Assembly: GCA_004356105.1 (NCBI GenBank)
Contig: SMYC01000258.1
Location: forward strand, 1 to 39,346
DNA length: 39,346 bases
Direction of reading: 5' to 3'
Source: Acidobacteriota bacterium
GTDB taxonomy: Bacteria; Acidobacteriota; Vicinamibacteria; Marinacidobacterales; SMYC01
Below the pieces are notes generated by a model that saw nothing but the letters and a program-made list of their open reading frames with translations, was not told the origin of the DNA and did not search any database. Each line of letters begins with the position of its first letter. The stretch's first letter is position 1. The position numbers and the translations under genes are program-made. Positions 1 through 8,482 of this stretch are shown piece after piece.

Positions 1-180
1 CGTCGTGGGACTGACACCGCAATACTTTGCCGCCCGACCCTGGCTAAGGACTTCTGGGTCAGCCTTCGATCGCTTCTGTCCCGCAATCGAATAATTCCTG
101 CGCGCCGTTCGAACCCGAAGTTCGCTCCACGGCTTTCCCTTGCCCGTCCGGCGACCCAGCTTGTTTAACACTCGGGTGAT
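1..180 (-). pseudogene. C-terminal fragment of a serine site-specific recombinase, running off the window
   Basis: Reading leftward from position 180 the frame is open for 60 codons to the window edge. It encodes a stretch beginning ITRVLNKLGRRTGKGKPW and ending near AAKYCGVSPTT. This resembles the C-terminal part of large serine recombinases: an arginine/lysine-rich helix, then a helix-turn-helix of the type 'AAxxLGVSxxT'. No catalytic domain is visible. The fragment is in the same frame as the integrase remnant upstream of it and is separated from it only by the TAA at 181-183, so two unrelated recombinases have been joined here. There is no start codon of its own and no ribosome binding site. 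The family call rests on the motif pattern alone. Confidence 0.55.
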
Positions 181-905
181 TTATTTGCGTCTGAGCGCAT
201 ATGGCAGTTCGACGAAGCCGGCGCCCTTCTTCAGATCAGCCGCGTGCAAGCGTTGCACCCTGAGGAGGTGGTCTTTGATCGGCTCGATGAGTTTGCGCGG
301 TAACATCGTCACGCGATCTTTCTCTCCTTTTCCGTTGCGGACGGTTATCTCTCGGCGAGCGAAGTCGATTTCCTGTACTCGAAGACTGCAGGTTTCGAGT
401 AGGCACAGTCCGGATCCATACATCAGGGAGGCTTTCAGGAACGACGGGCCTTCGAGGCGGGCGAGTACTCCAGTGGCCTCTTTGCGGGTGAGGATAATAG
501 GCAGGTGGACCGGAGTTTTGGCGCGAGCGATTTCTATCAGATCGAGCTCGCGGCCCAGTACGTCGCGATAAAGGAAGAGCAGAGCACTCAGCGCCTGGTT
601 TTGCGTGGACGCGCTCACGCTTTTCTCCGTGGCTAGATGGGAGACGTACGCGGATATCTCACTCTCACCCATCTCATCAGGATGACGCTTGTCAAAAAGA
701 AGATGAATCGCTTGATCCAGCCGACGTAGGCTTTCTCGGTGAGGACGCTGAAGTGACGTACCCGAATGGCGGCGCGGACGCGGTCGAGCAGGCGTGGCGG
801 GCTCGCGGTTTCGGTCGAGACCGATACGCTCAACGGTGCTGTAGGGTTGCGTGGGACCTTGCGTTTGTGGGTCTTTCGTCCTTTGGGTGGTTTTGAGGTT
901 GGCAT
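181..905 (-). pseudogene. Integron-type tyrosine integrase, frameshifted and inactivated
   Basis: The start is ATG at 905, preceded by a GGAAGGAG ribosome binding site about 9 bases upstream. The first frame encodes a SAM-like N-terminal DNA-binding region (RVRHFSVLTEKAYVGWIKRF). The rest (HPDEMGESEISAYVSHLA, then SASTQNQALSALLFLYRDVLG and GKGEKDRVTMLP) lies in another frame. The shift falls in a short A run (694-698 on the plus strand). These are hallmarks of integron integrases and related XerC-like tyrosine recombinases. The first catalytic Arg, expected in 'YGTGxRxxE', is Cys here (YGSGLCLLE). The gene also stops after the 'ELPYALRRK' region, losing the second half of the catalytic domain. 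I see no attC array. The gene is dead, or nearly so; the frameshift alone could be a sequencing error, but the Cys substitution and the truncation could not. Confidence 0.75.
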
Positions 906-1049
906 TGTCTCTTTCTCCTTCCGACCGTCTCAACTCGGTCTTTAGTGGAAAGACGAGAAATCACACCTCAAACCTCCCTCCAGATTCAGAATATTTCAGT
1001 TCTCAGTCGAAAACGAGACCTGGTCGCGTCACACGATGCGCCATTTTCG

Positions 1050-3458
1050 CTATTCGGTCTGCAATGCGCGCGTGGGCTGCACCCGAGAGGCGCGCAGGGC
1101 GGGCAGGAATGTTGCCGTGAAGGCTACCGCGGCGAGGGTGAGCGTGACGCCGACGATGAGCTTCGGGTCGATCATGTCGGCGGCGAGGAACATGGTTTGG
1201 ATCGCGCGGACCATCGCGTAGGCGAGCGGTGCGCCGACGCAAAGGCCGATGGCGGCGAGCGACATTCCTTGGCGGGTCACGAGCTTTACGACGTCCTTCC
1301 CCGCGGCGCCGAGCGCCATGCGGATCCCGATCTCGCGCGTTCTCTGCGCCACACTGTGCGCCATCACGCCGTAGATGCCGATGGCGGAGAGCATCAAAGC
1401 GGCGGCGCCGAACAGGGCCAGCACGAACGAAATAATTCTAGGCCCCGAGAGCTGAGTGGCGATGTGCTCGTCGAGGGTCTGGATGGCGGTAACGGGTTGG
1501 GCGGGGTCCACCGCCCATATGGCGGCGCGCACAGCGTCGGCCAGAGCGGTCGGCTCGCCGCTCGCGCGCATGGCCAGGCTCATGTTGCGGACGGGTTTTT
1601 GGGCCATCGGCAAGTACAGTGCTGGGCCGATCTTTCCACCTTCCAGCGGCATGCGCGTCTGGAACACGTTTTTCGACACGCCCACGATTTGTCGCGAGGC
1701 GCCGAGCACCGTGATTTGCGTTCCGAGCGGCTCCTCGTCCGGCAAGAACACTTCGACGAAGCGCTCATTGACGACGGTGACGAGCTGCGTGTCGGTGCGG
1801 TCGGTGTCGGACAGCGCGCGGCCGCGAGAGAGAGGCACGCCTAGTGCGCTGAAGTATTGTGGGTTTACGGCTTGCCAGTCCGCGGTGGGCTCTTCGTTCG
1901 CGAGGGGCTGCTCTCTACCGTCGAAGGTGAATTCGGTGTGGCTCACGCCGCGGCTTCTCGGGAGGTCGATCATTGCAGCAACGGTTTCGATGCCCGACAC
2001 TTCTTCCAACCGCCGGATTGCCTCTTCGTAGAATCGAAGGACGTCGGCGTCGCTCGGGTAGCGATCTTCCGAGACGGTGAGCTGTGCCGTAAGAACGCCC
2101 TTGGACTCGAAGCCCGGGCTTCGGTTCACGAGCTCCGTGAAGATGCCCAGCAGGACGCCGCCTCCGACGAGTAGTGCGAGGGCGGCCGCGATCTCGATGA
2201 CGACGAAGGCGCTTCGCAGACGATTCCGTTGTCTCGAGACCGTGCCGCCTCGCGCCTCTCCGAGCGATTCGCGGAGGTCGCCGGCAAACGAATGCAGTGC
2301 GGGCGCGATGCCAAAGACGACGCCGGCAAGCATGGAAATAGCGAGCGTGTACATCAGAACCGTCGCGTCTAGCACCGGCATGAAGGAGCGCGGGAGCTCC
2401 GCAGGCATGCCTGATGCGACACCGCGCACGCCATAAATGGACAAGAGCGTCCCGAGGGTGCCTCCCACGACCGCCAAGAGCACGCTTTCGGTCAGGAGCT
2501 GGCGCAGGATGCGGGCGCGGCCGGCGCCCATTGCCGTGCGCACCGCTATCTCGCGCTGGCGTCCTTCCGCTCGTGCGAGGAGCAGGTTTGCGATGTTGGC
2601 GCAAGCGATGAGGAGGACGAAGCCCGCGACCGTCATGAGGATGTACATGAGCATGGTGTCGGTCGGCCCCGGGAAAAGCTCGCGGAGCGGGATGGCGTGT
2701 ACGCCGTAGCCGGCATTTGCATCCGGGTATTCGGTCTCGAGCTGGCTCGCTATGGCTTCGAGCTCCGCCTGGGCTTCTTCGATCCCGCGTCCATCGACGA
2801 GGCGGCCCATCACCAGTAGCGACCGGTCGTCTCGGTCGTCGCGCCGCAAACCCTCAGTCCAATCCGTCGGCCGGTACACGTCTACATTGGCAGGGATGAA
2901 GTCGAAGTCTTCCGGCATGACACCAATGACCGTGTGAGGCACGCCGTTCACGGTGATTTCGTCACCCAAAATGCCTGCCTCTTCGCCGAAATAGCGCTGC
3001 CAAAATGGGAAAGAGAGGATCACCACGCCGCCGCGCGATCCTTCATCGCTGTCGAAGTCGCGACCGATGAATGGCTGTCGCCCCATCATCCCGAAGGTCT
3101 CTGGCGATGTGTTGACGAGCCGAACGCGCTCGGGCTCGTCCCCTCCCGTAAGGTTGGCCCGCACGATTTCGTAGGCTATGAGCTCTTCGAAGACCGTCGA
3201 GCGCTCGCGCCAGTCGAGGTAGTTTCCAGGGGAAGCGCCTTCGTCATTTAGATTCTTTTGGTGGTTCTCATAGACCACCACGAGCCGGTCTTGCTCCGCG
3301 TAAGGAAAGGGGTTGAAGAAAAAACCGTTCACAACACTGAAAGTCACGGTATTGGCGGCAATCCCGACAGCGAGCGAGATCGCGGCCACCGCCATGACCA
3401 CAGGCGCTTTTGCCATCATCCGGAGGCCGTAGCGAATATCCTGAAACAAATCCGACAT
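1050..3458 (-). CDS. ADOP-type ABC transporter permease (MacB/FtsX family)
   Basis: An 802-residue inner-membrane protein with the layout of acidobacterial duplicated orphan permeases. An N-terminal membrane helix (about residues 17-45) is followed by a MacB-like periplasmic core domain (PGNYLDWRERSTVFEELIA, HTVIGVMPEDFDF). Then come three FtsX helices with the 'ACANIANLLLARAEGRQREIAVRTAMGAGR' signature, a second periplasmic domain, and a second FtsX block near residues 690-790 (TREIGIRMALGA). No ATPase gene lies next to it, which is usual for this group. The substrate is unknown; relatives export macrolides, lipoproteins or peptides. The start at 3458 has a GGGAGGG site about 11 bases upstream. 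It is divergent from the PQQ-dehydrogenase-like gene. It appears intact and of normal length. Confidence 0.9.
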   Translation of the reverse strand: MSDLFQDIRYGLRMMAKAPVVMAVAAISLAVGIAANTVTFSVVNGFFFNPFPYAEQDRLVVVYENHQKNLNDEGASPGNYLDWRERSTVFEELIAYEIVRANLTGGDEPERVRLVNTSPETFGMMGRQPFIGRDFDSDEGSRGGVVILSFPFWQRYFGEEAGILGDEITVNGVPHTVIGVMPEDFDFIPANVDVYRPTDWTEGLRRDDRDDRSLLVMGRLVDGRGIEEAQAELEAIASQLETEYPDANAGYGVHAIPLRELFPGPTDTMLMYILMTVAGFVLLIACANIANLLLARAEGRQREIAVRTAMGAGRARILRQLLTESVLLAVVGGTLGTLLSIYGVRGVASGMPAELPRSFMPVLDATVLMYTLAISMLAGVVFGIAPALHSFAGDLRESLGEARGGTVSRQRNRLRSAFVVIEIAAALALLVGGGVLLGIFTELVNRSPGFESKGVLTAQLTVSEDRYPSDADVLRFYEEAIRRLEEVSGIETVAAMIDLPRSRGVSHTEFTFDGREQPLANEEPTADWQAVNPQYFSALGVPLSRGRALSDTDRTDTQLVTVVNERFVEVFLPDEEPLGTQITVLGASRQIVGVSKNVFQTRMPLEGGKIGPALYLPMAQKPVRNMSLAMRASGEPTALADAVRAAIWAVDPAQPVTAIQTLDEHIATQLSGPRIISFVLALFGAAALMLSAIGIYGVMAHSVAQRTREIGIRMALGAAGKDVVKLVTRQGMSLAAIGLCVGAPLAYAMVRAIQTMFLAADMIDPKLIVGVTLTLAAVAFTATFLPALRASRVQPTRALQTE

Positions 3459-3520
3459 GGCGTGAATACCCTCCCAAGCAACTCTGTCTACAAGTACGAA
3501 GGGGGGGCGGGGAAGGTTCG

Positions 3521-3555
3521 GTCGTTTTGACGACCCGCCCGATTACGCATATTGT
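3521..3555 (+). promoter_or_regulatory. Sigma-70-like promoter with overlapping short palindrome
   Basis: A -35 box TTGACG (3527-3532) and a -10 box TATTGT (3550-3555) are separated by exactly 17 bases, upstream of the lipoprotein gene that starts at 3581. The -35 box overlaps the inverted repeat GTCGT-TTTG-ACGAC (3521-3534), which could be an operator. This is sequence inspection only. Confidence 0.55.
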
Positions 3556-3580
3556 GTCCTTATTAATGAAGGAGATATGG

Positions 3581-4918
3581 ATGCTTATCCGCTACGCTGT
3601 CATCGCTACCATCCTCGCCTCGCTTGCGGGGTGTAGCGCCGAAGCCCCGGCCCCCGCCGCCACTAATGATGATGATGCCACGGTCGTCCAAACCGCCTCG
3701 CCGGATCTCGCTTGCGAGCCCGATAATGCGGGCATCACGCTTCCCGACGGCTTTTGCGCCGTCCTCGTCGCCGACGAGCTCGGCCGGGCCCGCCATCTCG
3801 ATGTCACCGAGGACGGCGATGTTTATATAGCGCTCCGGGAAAGCGAGAATGGCGGCGGCGGCATCGTAGCGCTTCGGGATACGGACGGCGACGGGCGCGC
3901 GGACGAGCGTGAGCAGTTCGGGGATCATTACGGGACGGGGATCGATGTCCACGACGGTTACCTTTATTTCGGGACTAACGAGACCATCCTGCGCTACGAC
4001 ATGACGCCGGGACAGCTGAAGCCCGCAGGTGAGTACGCCGTTCTCATCGACGGCTTGCCCGAGCAGCGTCAGCACGCGGTGAAGCCTTTCGATTTCGACG
4101 ATCAGGGCAACATCTACGTCAACGTCGGCGGTCCGGCTAATGCTTGTCAGGAAGAGAAGCGCACGCCGGAATCGCCCGGTCAGAACCCTTGCCCGCTGCG
4201 TGAGTGGCAGGCTGCCATTTGGCGCTTCGACGCGAACAAAACGGGGCAAACGCAACAGAGCGATGGCTACCGCTACGCGAGCGGCATCCGCAATTCGGTC
4301 GCGATCGCGTGGGATCCGGCCTCGAAGGGCCTCTTCGTCGCGCAGCATGGCCGCGATTCGCTCGATACGCTTTGGCCCAAGCTCTTCAGCTCCGAGCAAA
4401 GTCGGGACAACCCCGCGGAAGAATTTCTGAAGCTCGAGGACGGCGCGGATTTCATGTGGCCTTATTGCTACTGGGATACCGGCCTCGACAAGAAGATCCT
4501 CGCGCCGGAATTTGGCGGTGACGGCGAGAAGGTCGGGGATTGCGATATGGCGCCGGACCCGCTGGTGGCCTTTCCTGCACATTGGGGTCCGAACGACTTG
4601 ATTTTTTATACCGGCCATCAATTCCCCGCGCGCTATCACGGCGGCGCGTTCATTGCGTTTCACGGCTCTTGGAATCGCGCGCCGTTCCCGCAAGGCGGCT
4701 ATAACGTCGTCTTCGTACCCATGAAAGACGGCGCCGTGACCGGCGATTGGGAAACCTTCGCCGATGGGTTCAAGGGCGAGGATCCTTTGATGAGCCCCGA
4801 GGACGCACGGTTTCGCCCGACGGGTCTCGCTCAGGGGCCGGACGGCTCTCTCTATATCTCGGACTCTGTCACGGGCCGGATCTGGCGCGTGATCTATCGT
4901 GGGGAGCCGACGTCATGA
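3581..4918 (+). CDS. Secreted PQQ-dependent sugar dehydrogenase-like lipoprotein (sorbosone dehydrogenase family)
   Basis: About 445 residues. I chose ATG 3581 because it has a perfect AAGGAG site (3569-3574) six bases upstream, and because it places a lipoprotein signal right at the N-terminus (MLIRYAVIATILASLAGC, lipobox LAGC with Cys18). The mature part is a six-bladed beta-propeller of the glucose/sorbosone dehydrogenase type: LPDGFCAVLVADELGRARHLDV, then YASGIRNSVAIAWDP, then HGRDSLDTLWP, then RPTGLAQGPDGSLYISD. Such enzymes oxidise sugars or polyols in the periplasm using pyrroloquinoline quinone. The exact substrate cannot be read, and some members do not bind PQQ at all. It overlaps the next gene by ATGA, so the two are probably translationally coupled. 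Confidence 0.82.
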   Translation: MLIRYAVIATILASLAGCSAEAPAPAATNDDDATVVQTASPDLACEPDNAGITLPDGFCAVLVADELGRARHLDVTEDGDVYIALRESENGGGGIVALRDTDGDGRADEREQFGDHYGTGIDVHDGYLYFGTNETILRYDMTPGQLKPAGEYAVLIDGLPEQRQHAVKPFDFDDQGNIYVNVGGPANACQEEKRTPESPGQNPCPLREWQAAIWRFDANKTGQTQQSDGYRYASGIRNSVAIAWDPASKGLFVAQHGRDSLDTLWPKLFSSEQSRDNPAEEFLKLEDGADFMWPYCYWDTGLDKKILAPEFGGDGEKVGDCDMAPDPLVAFPAHWGPNDLIFYTGHQFPARYHGGAFIAFHGSWNRAPFPQGGYNVVFVPMKDGAVTGDWETFADGFKGEDPLMSPEDARFRPTGLAQGPDGSLYISDSVTGRIWRVIYRGEPTS

Positions 4919-5337
4919 CCGAAAAAGGCTGGGCGCATTTCTTCGCGCGCGTCATGGTGGGGATCCTCTTTTTCATGGCTGGCTTCTGGAAGACGTTCGA
5001 GCTGACTCCTATGCAGCACGCACGGGGCTTCTTCGTCGAAGGCTATGCGGAGACGTGGATCCCCGCGTTTCTTCTGTGGGGTCTCGGCCTCTCGATCCCC
5101 GTGGTGGAGCTCGTTGCGGGGGCGCTTCTCATCGTCGGTTGGCGCACGCGCGACGCTCTCGTCACCATCGGGTTCATCTTGCTCATCGTGACTTATGGCC
5201 ACACCTTGGCCGAGCCTCTCTTCAGCATCCAAGGTCACATCCTGCCACGTGGGCTTCTGATGTTCATCGCCCTCGTGCTGCCGTCTTCGGAAAACAAGCT
5301 CTCAGTGGACGCTTGGCTTTCGCACAAGCGCGCGTAG
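4915..5337 (+). CDS. DoxX-like four-helix membrane protein
   Basis: A 140-residue protein whose ATG (4915) overlaps the stop codon of the preceding lipoprotein gene (ATGA). It has four hydrophobic segments, roughly residues 9-28, 45-68, 75-92 and 98-118, with charged loops. This is the layout of DoxX/DoxD-like or MauE-like membrane proteins. Its coupling to a predicted PQQ dehydrogenase suggests a role in passing electrons from that enzyme to the respiratory chain, as DoxD/DoxA-type subunits do for thiosulfate:quinone oxidoreductase; this is inference from context. The conserved Gly-Phe-W-K segment after helix 1 (MAGFWKTFELTP) fits the family. It runs convergently into the response regulator gene with only four bases between the stop codons. 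Confidence 0.7.
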   Translation: MTEKGWAHFFARVMVGILFFMAGFWKTFELTPMQHARGFFVEGYAETWIPAFLLWGLGLSIPVVELVAGALLIVGWRTRDALVTIGFILLIVTYGHTLAEPLFSIQGHILPRGLLMFIALVLPSSENKLSVDAWLSHKRA

Positions 5338-5341
5338 AGCT

Positions 5342-6034
5342 TTATCCGACGAACTTGTAGCCGAGCCGATGCACGGTGATGACGTATTGCGGCCGGGAGG
5401 GGTTCTCCTCGATCTTCTGCCGGAGCCCCGACACGTGCACGTCGACGGTGCGCGAGTACGGCATCGCATCGTAGCCCCACACGCGGTTCAGTAGCTCGTC
5501 GCGGCTCAAGGTCGCTCCCCGATTCTCGATGAAGTAGCGCAGGAGCTTGAACTCGAGCGCAGAAAGATCCACCGGCTCTCCGCTTCGGGTGACTTCCGCC
5601 TTTCGGAAGTCTACGTCCACATCGCCGAATCGAAAGCGCTCCGGTGACGACTCTTGCTGGACCGGTGATCGCCTCAATAGAGCCCCGACGCGCGCGGTAA
5701 GCTCGAGCATATCGAACGGCTTCGTCAAGTAGTCGTCGCCGCCAAGTTTCAGGCCTACTACTTTGTCGGTGATCTCGCCGCGTGCGGTCAGGAACAGGAT
5801 CGGGGTCTCCATTCCTCCTTTGCGAAGCTCCTGACAGATGTCGAAGCCGTCTTTCCCCGGCAGCATGATGTCGAGGATGATGAGGTCGAAGCTCTCGCCC
5901 GTGGCTTTTCCGACCGCGTCGTCGCCGTCGCTCACCGCGTCGACGCTGTAGCCTTCCGCCTTCAACCGATCGGTGAGCGTGAGCACGAGGCCTGGCTCGT
6001 CCTCCACAATGAGAATCCGCTTCGACGCGCGCAT
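5342..6034 (-). CDS. OmpR/PhoB-family response regulator
   Basis: About 230 residues. The receiver domain (residues 5-118) has the acidic pair EDE (11-13), phospho-acceptor Asp55 in LIILDIMLPG, Thr83 and Lys105 (DYLTKPFD). The C-terminal winged-helix domain (about 130-228) ends with the usual YVITVHRLGYKF. Two starts are possible: ATG 6043, overlapping the kinase stop by 8 bases, and ATG 6034 just after it. I chose 6034 because the GGAG at about 6045-6048 (minus strand) is 10 bases away from it but only one base from the other. It is cotranscribed with the histidine kinase upstream. Its likely targets include the divergent LTXXQ gene. Confidence 0.93.
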   Translation of the reverse strand: MRASKRILIVEDEPGLVLTLTDRLKAEGYSVDAVSDGDDAVGKATGESFDLIILDIMLPGKDGFDICQELRKGGMETPILFLTARGEITDKVVGLKLGGDDYLTKPFDMLELTARVGALLRRSPVQQESSPERFRFGDVDVDFRKAEVTRSGEPVDLSALEFKLLRYFIENRGATLSRDELLNRVWGYDAMPYSRTVDVHVSGLRQKIEENPSRPQYVITVHRLGYKFVG

Positions 6035-6035
6035 G

Positions 6036-7685
6036 TCAGGCATTCTCCGGCTTGGGAATCCAAAGTGTGAACGTGCTTCCCTCGGAAGGCGTCGTCGCCA
6101 CTTCGACGCTACCACCGTGCTCGCGTGCAACGTGCTCGACGAGACTGAGGCCAAGGCCGCTTCCCGGGATCTGCCGATCGAGCGCGCGGCGGCCGCGGTA
6201 GAACGCCTCGAAAATATGAGCGCGGTCGTCTTCCGGTATGCCTGGACCGCGGTCGGCTACCTCTATGGCGATCCGGTCGCCCCGCGCCTCGACCGACACC
6301 GTGATCGCGTTGTCCTCACCGCCATGTTTGATGGCATTCACCAGGAGGTTCGTTAGCGCGCGCCGCAGCGCATCGGCGTCACCTTCGACCTCCATGTCGT
6401 TCTCCGGGAGCTTCTGTTCTATCGAAGCGTCCTTTTCCTTCCGGAGGGCCTCACAATCTTCGAGAGCGGCTTCGACGACCGCGCGCACGGATAGAATCTC
6501 GCGCCGATAGCGGAGCTTGTTGGACTTTATGCCAGCGAGCTCGAGGACTTGTTCGACGAGGTCGTTCAGCCGTCGACCTTCGGTCTCGATCAACCGGCCG
6601 TATCGTTTCACTTGATCGGGCTCTGACACGGATCCGTCCGCGAGGTTTTGTCCTGCCGAGCGCAACACAGCGACGGGCGTTCGGAGCTCGTGGGAAACGC
6701 CCGCGACGAACTCCATCTTACGTTCGTTGAGCTCCGTCGCACGCCGCGTCGAGGCGCTGAGAAGCACCATGCTCGCGGCGAGAAGCCCGAGCACGCTGAA
6801 GCTCACTGCAAGGTTTCGCGTGCGCGCCCTCGCCACGGCAGTCTCGAGAGAGCCGGAGCGATGCCGCACGTAGATCTCCCATCGCGCACCGCCCAACTGC
6901 CGGCGCGCGTCACGCATCTCGGGCGGCGGGCCCGGGCGGCCGAAGTAGCGCGCCAGTGTCAGCAGCTCCCCGTGGGCGTCGGGCTTTCTGACCGGCGCAC
7001 TCGCGGTTCCTGTCGCAAAAAGGGCCCTGCCGTTGCCGTCGACCACGGTAACGTCGTACTCCTCACCAAAGTGCCGCGCCGCCAGATCGGGAAAGAGCGC
7101 ATCGCGCAACGTCTTTGGGTCCAGGAAAAGGACGATGTAGCCAGATATCGCAAAGCGAGTCCGTCGCTCCCGGGCCGATATCACGGGTATCGCAAGAGCA
7201 GGCGGGGCGCCCGAGAGAACGGGAAACGGCATGGGCCGGCCTCCGCGCCGCCCGCGCGCGAAACCTCCGCTGCGTCGCTCGAGCTCGGCGCGCAGCGCCT
7301 CCGCCCCGTCCGGCCACTCTGCCGACGCGAGCCCGGCGCCGCCCTCGAGCTTCGAGAGCTCACCCCCATGGAGATTGTAGAGATAAATCGCTTCGATGAG
7401 CTCCGGGTAGCGCGCCTCGTCCTGATAGTCCTCCCAGCGTTGTCGAAGCGCGGGGCCGAGCTCTTCCGTCTGCTCGATGCGGAAGGCTCGAAAGAGAAGA
7501 CCGGCCTCGTCGTCGAGGTCAGCGCTGAACCGGCGTACGGAAGACTGAAGGCTCGCTTCTAGCCGGTCTTGCTCCGCCACGCTGATCTCTCCCGTCCATC
7601 GATATTGAAGCCACGCGAGGACGACGAGAAGAGCTAGCAAGAGCGCCGGCAGCATCACGGTGAGCGCCGGCTTCTTCATAGCCAT
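6036..7685 (-). CDS. Membrane sensor histidine kinase
   Basis: A 549-residue sensor. Helix 1 (about residues 8-27) and helix 2 (about 290-312) enclose a periplasmic domain of roughly 260 residues. There is no clear HAMP domain. The H-box SHELRTPVAV puts the phosphorylated His at residue 332. The ATP-binding domain shows an N-box (NLLVNAIKHG), G1 (DRGPGIP) and G2 (GSGLGLSLV). It pairs with the response regulator that follows immediately (stop TGA, then CATG). The start at 7685 lies six bases after a TAGAAT -10 box with no ribosome binding site, so the message is probably leaderless. ATG 7679 is an alternative start. With the divergent LTXXQ gene the arrangement resembles CpxPRA envelope-stress systems, although the sensor domain is much larger than that of CpxA. 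Confidence 0.93.
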   Translation of the reverse strand: MAMKKPALTVMLPALLLALLVVLAWLQYRWTGEISVAEQDRLEASLQSSVRRFSADLDDEAGLLFRAFRIEQTEELGPALRQRWEDYQDEARYPELIEAIYLYNLHGGELSKLEGGAGLASAEWPDGAEALRAELERRSGGFARGRRGGRPMPFPVLSGAPPALAIPVISARERRTRFAISGYIVLFLDPKTLRDALFPDLAARHFGEEYDVTVVDGNGRALFATGTASAPVRKPDAHGELLTLARYFGRPGPPPEMRDARRQLGGARWEIYVRHRSGSLETAVARARTRNLAVSFSVLGLLAASMVLLSASTRRATELNERKMEFVAGVSHELRTPVAVLRSAGQNLADGSVSEPDQVKRYGRLIETEGRRLNDLVEQVLELAGIKSNKLRYRREILSVRAVVEAALEDCEALRKEKDASIEQKLPENDMEVEGDADALRRALTNLLVNAIKHGGEDNAITVSVEARGDRIAIEVADRGPGIPEDDRAHIFEAFYRGRRALDRQIPGSGLGLSLVEHVAREHGGSVEVATTPSEGSTFTLWIPKPENA

Positions 7686-7691
7686 AGTCTC

Positions 7692-7697
7692 ATTCTA
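7692..7697 (-). promoter_or_regulatory. -10 box of a leaderless promoter for the histidine kinase operon
   Basis: On the minus strand TAGAAT occupies 7697-7692. Only GAGACT separates it from the kinase ATG at 7685, so transcription would begin at or next to the start codon. No convincing -35 box is seen. Confidence 0.45.
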
Positions 7698-7735
7698 AAG
7701 CACCGAAGCCTGGAAACCGCTACCGCGCGGGGGCT

Positions 7736-7763
7736 TTTAACATCCTTTACAAAAAAATTTCAC
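7736..7763 (+). promoter_or_regulatory. Three spaced TTTAC-like repeats between the kinase operon and the LTXXQ gene
   Basis: TTTAAC (7736-7741), TTTAC (7746-7750) and TTTCAC (7758-7763) lie in phase at about 10-12 base intervals within an AT-rich patch of the divergent intergenic region. OmpR-family regulators bind such direct repeats; the E. coli CpxR box is a spaced GTAAA pair (TTTAC on the other strand). TTTACA followed at 18 bases by GATAAC could also serve as a weak promoter for the LTXXQ gene. Speculative. Confidence 0.3.
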
Positions 7764-7832
7764 CGGCTTGATAACTCTTTTCGTTCGTTTGGCTAGGATG
7801 TATTCAAGAAAAGAGGGAAAGGAGAAAGAAAC

Positions 7833-8348
7833 GTGATGACGAGACGGAACGCAACTTCGAAACTCATCGGGACGGCCATGGTCGGAGCCATGCTAGTCGT
7901 CCCTCTGCTTGTTTCCGCGAGCATCGCCCAGCCTTGGGGCGGGCGCGATTCCCGGGGGAGGCATGGCGGCGACCACCCGCGCGCTTTGCTGCGCGAGCTC
8001 GGCTTGACCGAAGAGCAGCGTGAAGAAATGCACGCCCTCGCCGACCCATCGTCAGGAGAGACGTTCGAGCGTGCGACGCAAATGCGGAACGCGCTCAATG
8101 AGGCTGTCGAGAACGGCGAAGACGAATCTGCCATCCGACAATACGCCTATGAGCTTGGCATGGCCGAAGGCGACGCTGCCGTCTCTCGCGCGCGGACGCA
8201 CGCACATATGATGCAGATCTTGACCGACGAACAGCGCGGGAAATACAGAGCGCTCAAAGCAGAGCGCAAGCAGAAAATGGAAGAGCGCAAACAGCGGTTC
8301 GAAGAGCGCCGTAGTCAACGCCGTGAACGAAATCCCGACTCCTTCTGA
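7833..8348 (+). CDS. Spy/CpxP-like periplasmic LTXXQ-motif protein
   Basis: About 171 residues with an N-terminal signal peptide (TAMVGAMLVVPLLVSASIAQP, cleavage probably near residue 33). The mature part is alpha-helical, with two LTXXQ-type motifs: LGLTEEQREEM near residue 57 and ILTDEQRGKY near residue 128. It ends in a very basic, Arg/Lys/Glu-rich coiled tail. Proteins of this family are periplasmic chaperones or inhibitors of envelope-stress sensors. It is divergent from a histidine kinase/response regulator operon and is therefore a likely target and feedback partner of that system (inference). A strong GGGAAAGGAG site lies at 7815-7824. GTG 7833 (spacing 8) and ATG 7836 (spacing 11) are both possible starts. 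Confidence 0.8.
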   Translation: MMTRRNATSKLIGTAMVGAMLVVPLLVSASIAQPWGGRDSRGRHGGDHPRALLRELGLTEEQREEMHALADPSSGETFERATQMRNALNEAVENGEDESAIRQYAYELGMAEGDAAVSRARTHAHMMQILTDEQRGKYRALKAERKQKMEERKQRFEERRSQRRERNPDSF

Positions 8349-8362
8349 GTAGCGGCGAAGGA

Positions 8363-8434
8363 GATGTCGTACCGCCGCCGGGCCCAAGAGGGATAATCAC
8401 CTACCTGGCACCTATCCGGCGGCGGTATGACGTC
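8363..8434. repeat. 19-bp imperfect inverted repeat enclosing a 34-base spacer
   Basis: The left arm 8363-8381 and right arm 8416-8434 are reverse complements at 17 of 19 positions; the core is CCGCCGCCGG paired with CCGGCGGCGG. The spacer contains the sequence CCTGGCACC. It follows the LTXXQ gene stop by 14 bases, so it could end transcription, but the size and symmetry also fit a REP- or MITE-like repeat. Without a genome-wide search this cannot be decided. Confidence 0.6.
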
Positions 8435-8459
8435 TCAGCATTCAGCATTCAGCATTCAG
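8435..8459. repeat. Tandem 7-bp repeat (TCAGCAT, three copies plus a partial)
   Basis: Three perfect TCAGCAT units and a partial fourth directly abut the right arm of the neighbouring inverted repeat and end about 24 bases before the next start codon. The close placement suggests they belong to the same element. Too short and too uniform for a CRISPR. Confidence 0.6.
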
Positions 8460-8482
8460 GAATCTAATTAGTGAGGTTTGCC

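Noticed and set aside
945..1844. Plus-strand open frame of 299 codons
   Set aside because: It is the antisense shadow of the ADOP permease; composition is unnatural and no motif is seen.
3563..4693. Minus-strand open frame of 376 codons
   Set aside because: Antisense to the PQQ-dehydrogenase-like gene, whose signal peptide and motifs are clear.
8435..8459. CRISPR-like tandem repeat
   Set aside because: The units are seven bases long without spacers, so it is a simple tandem repeat.
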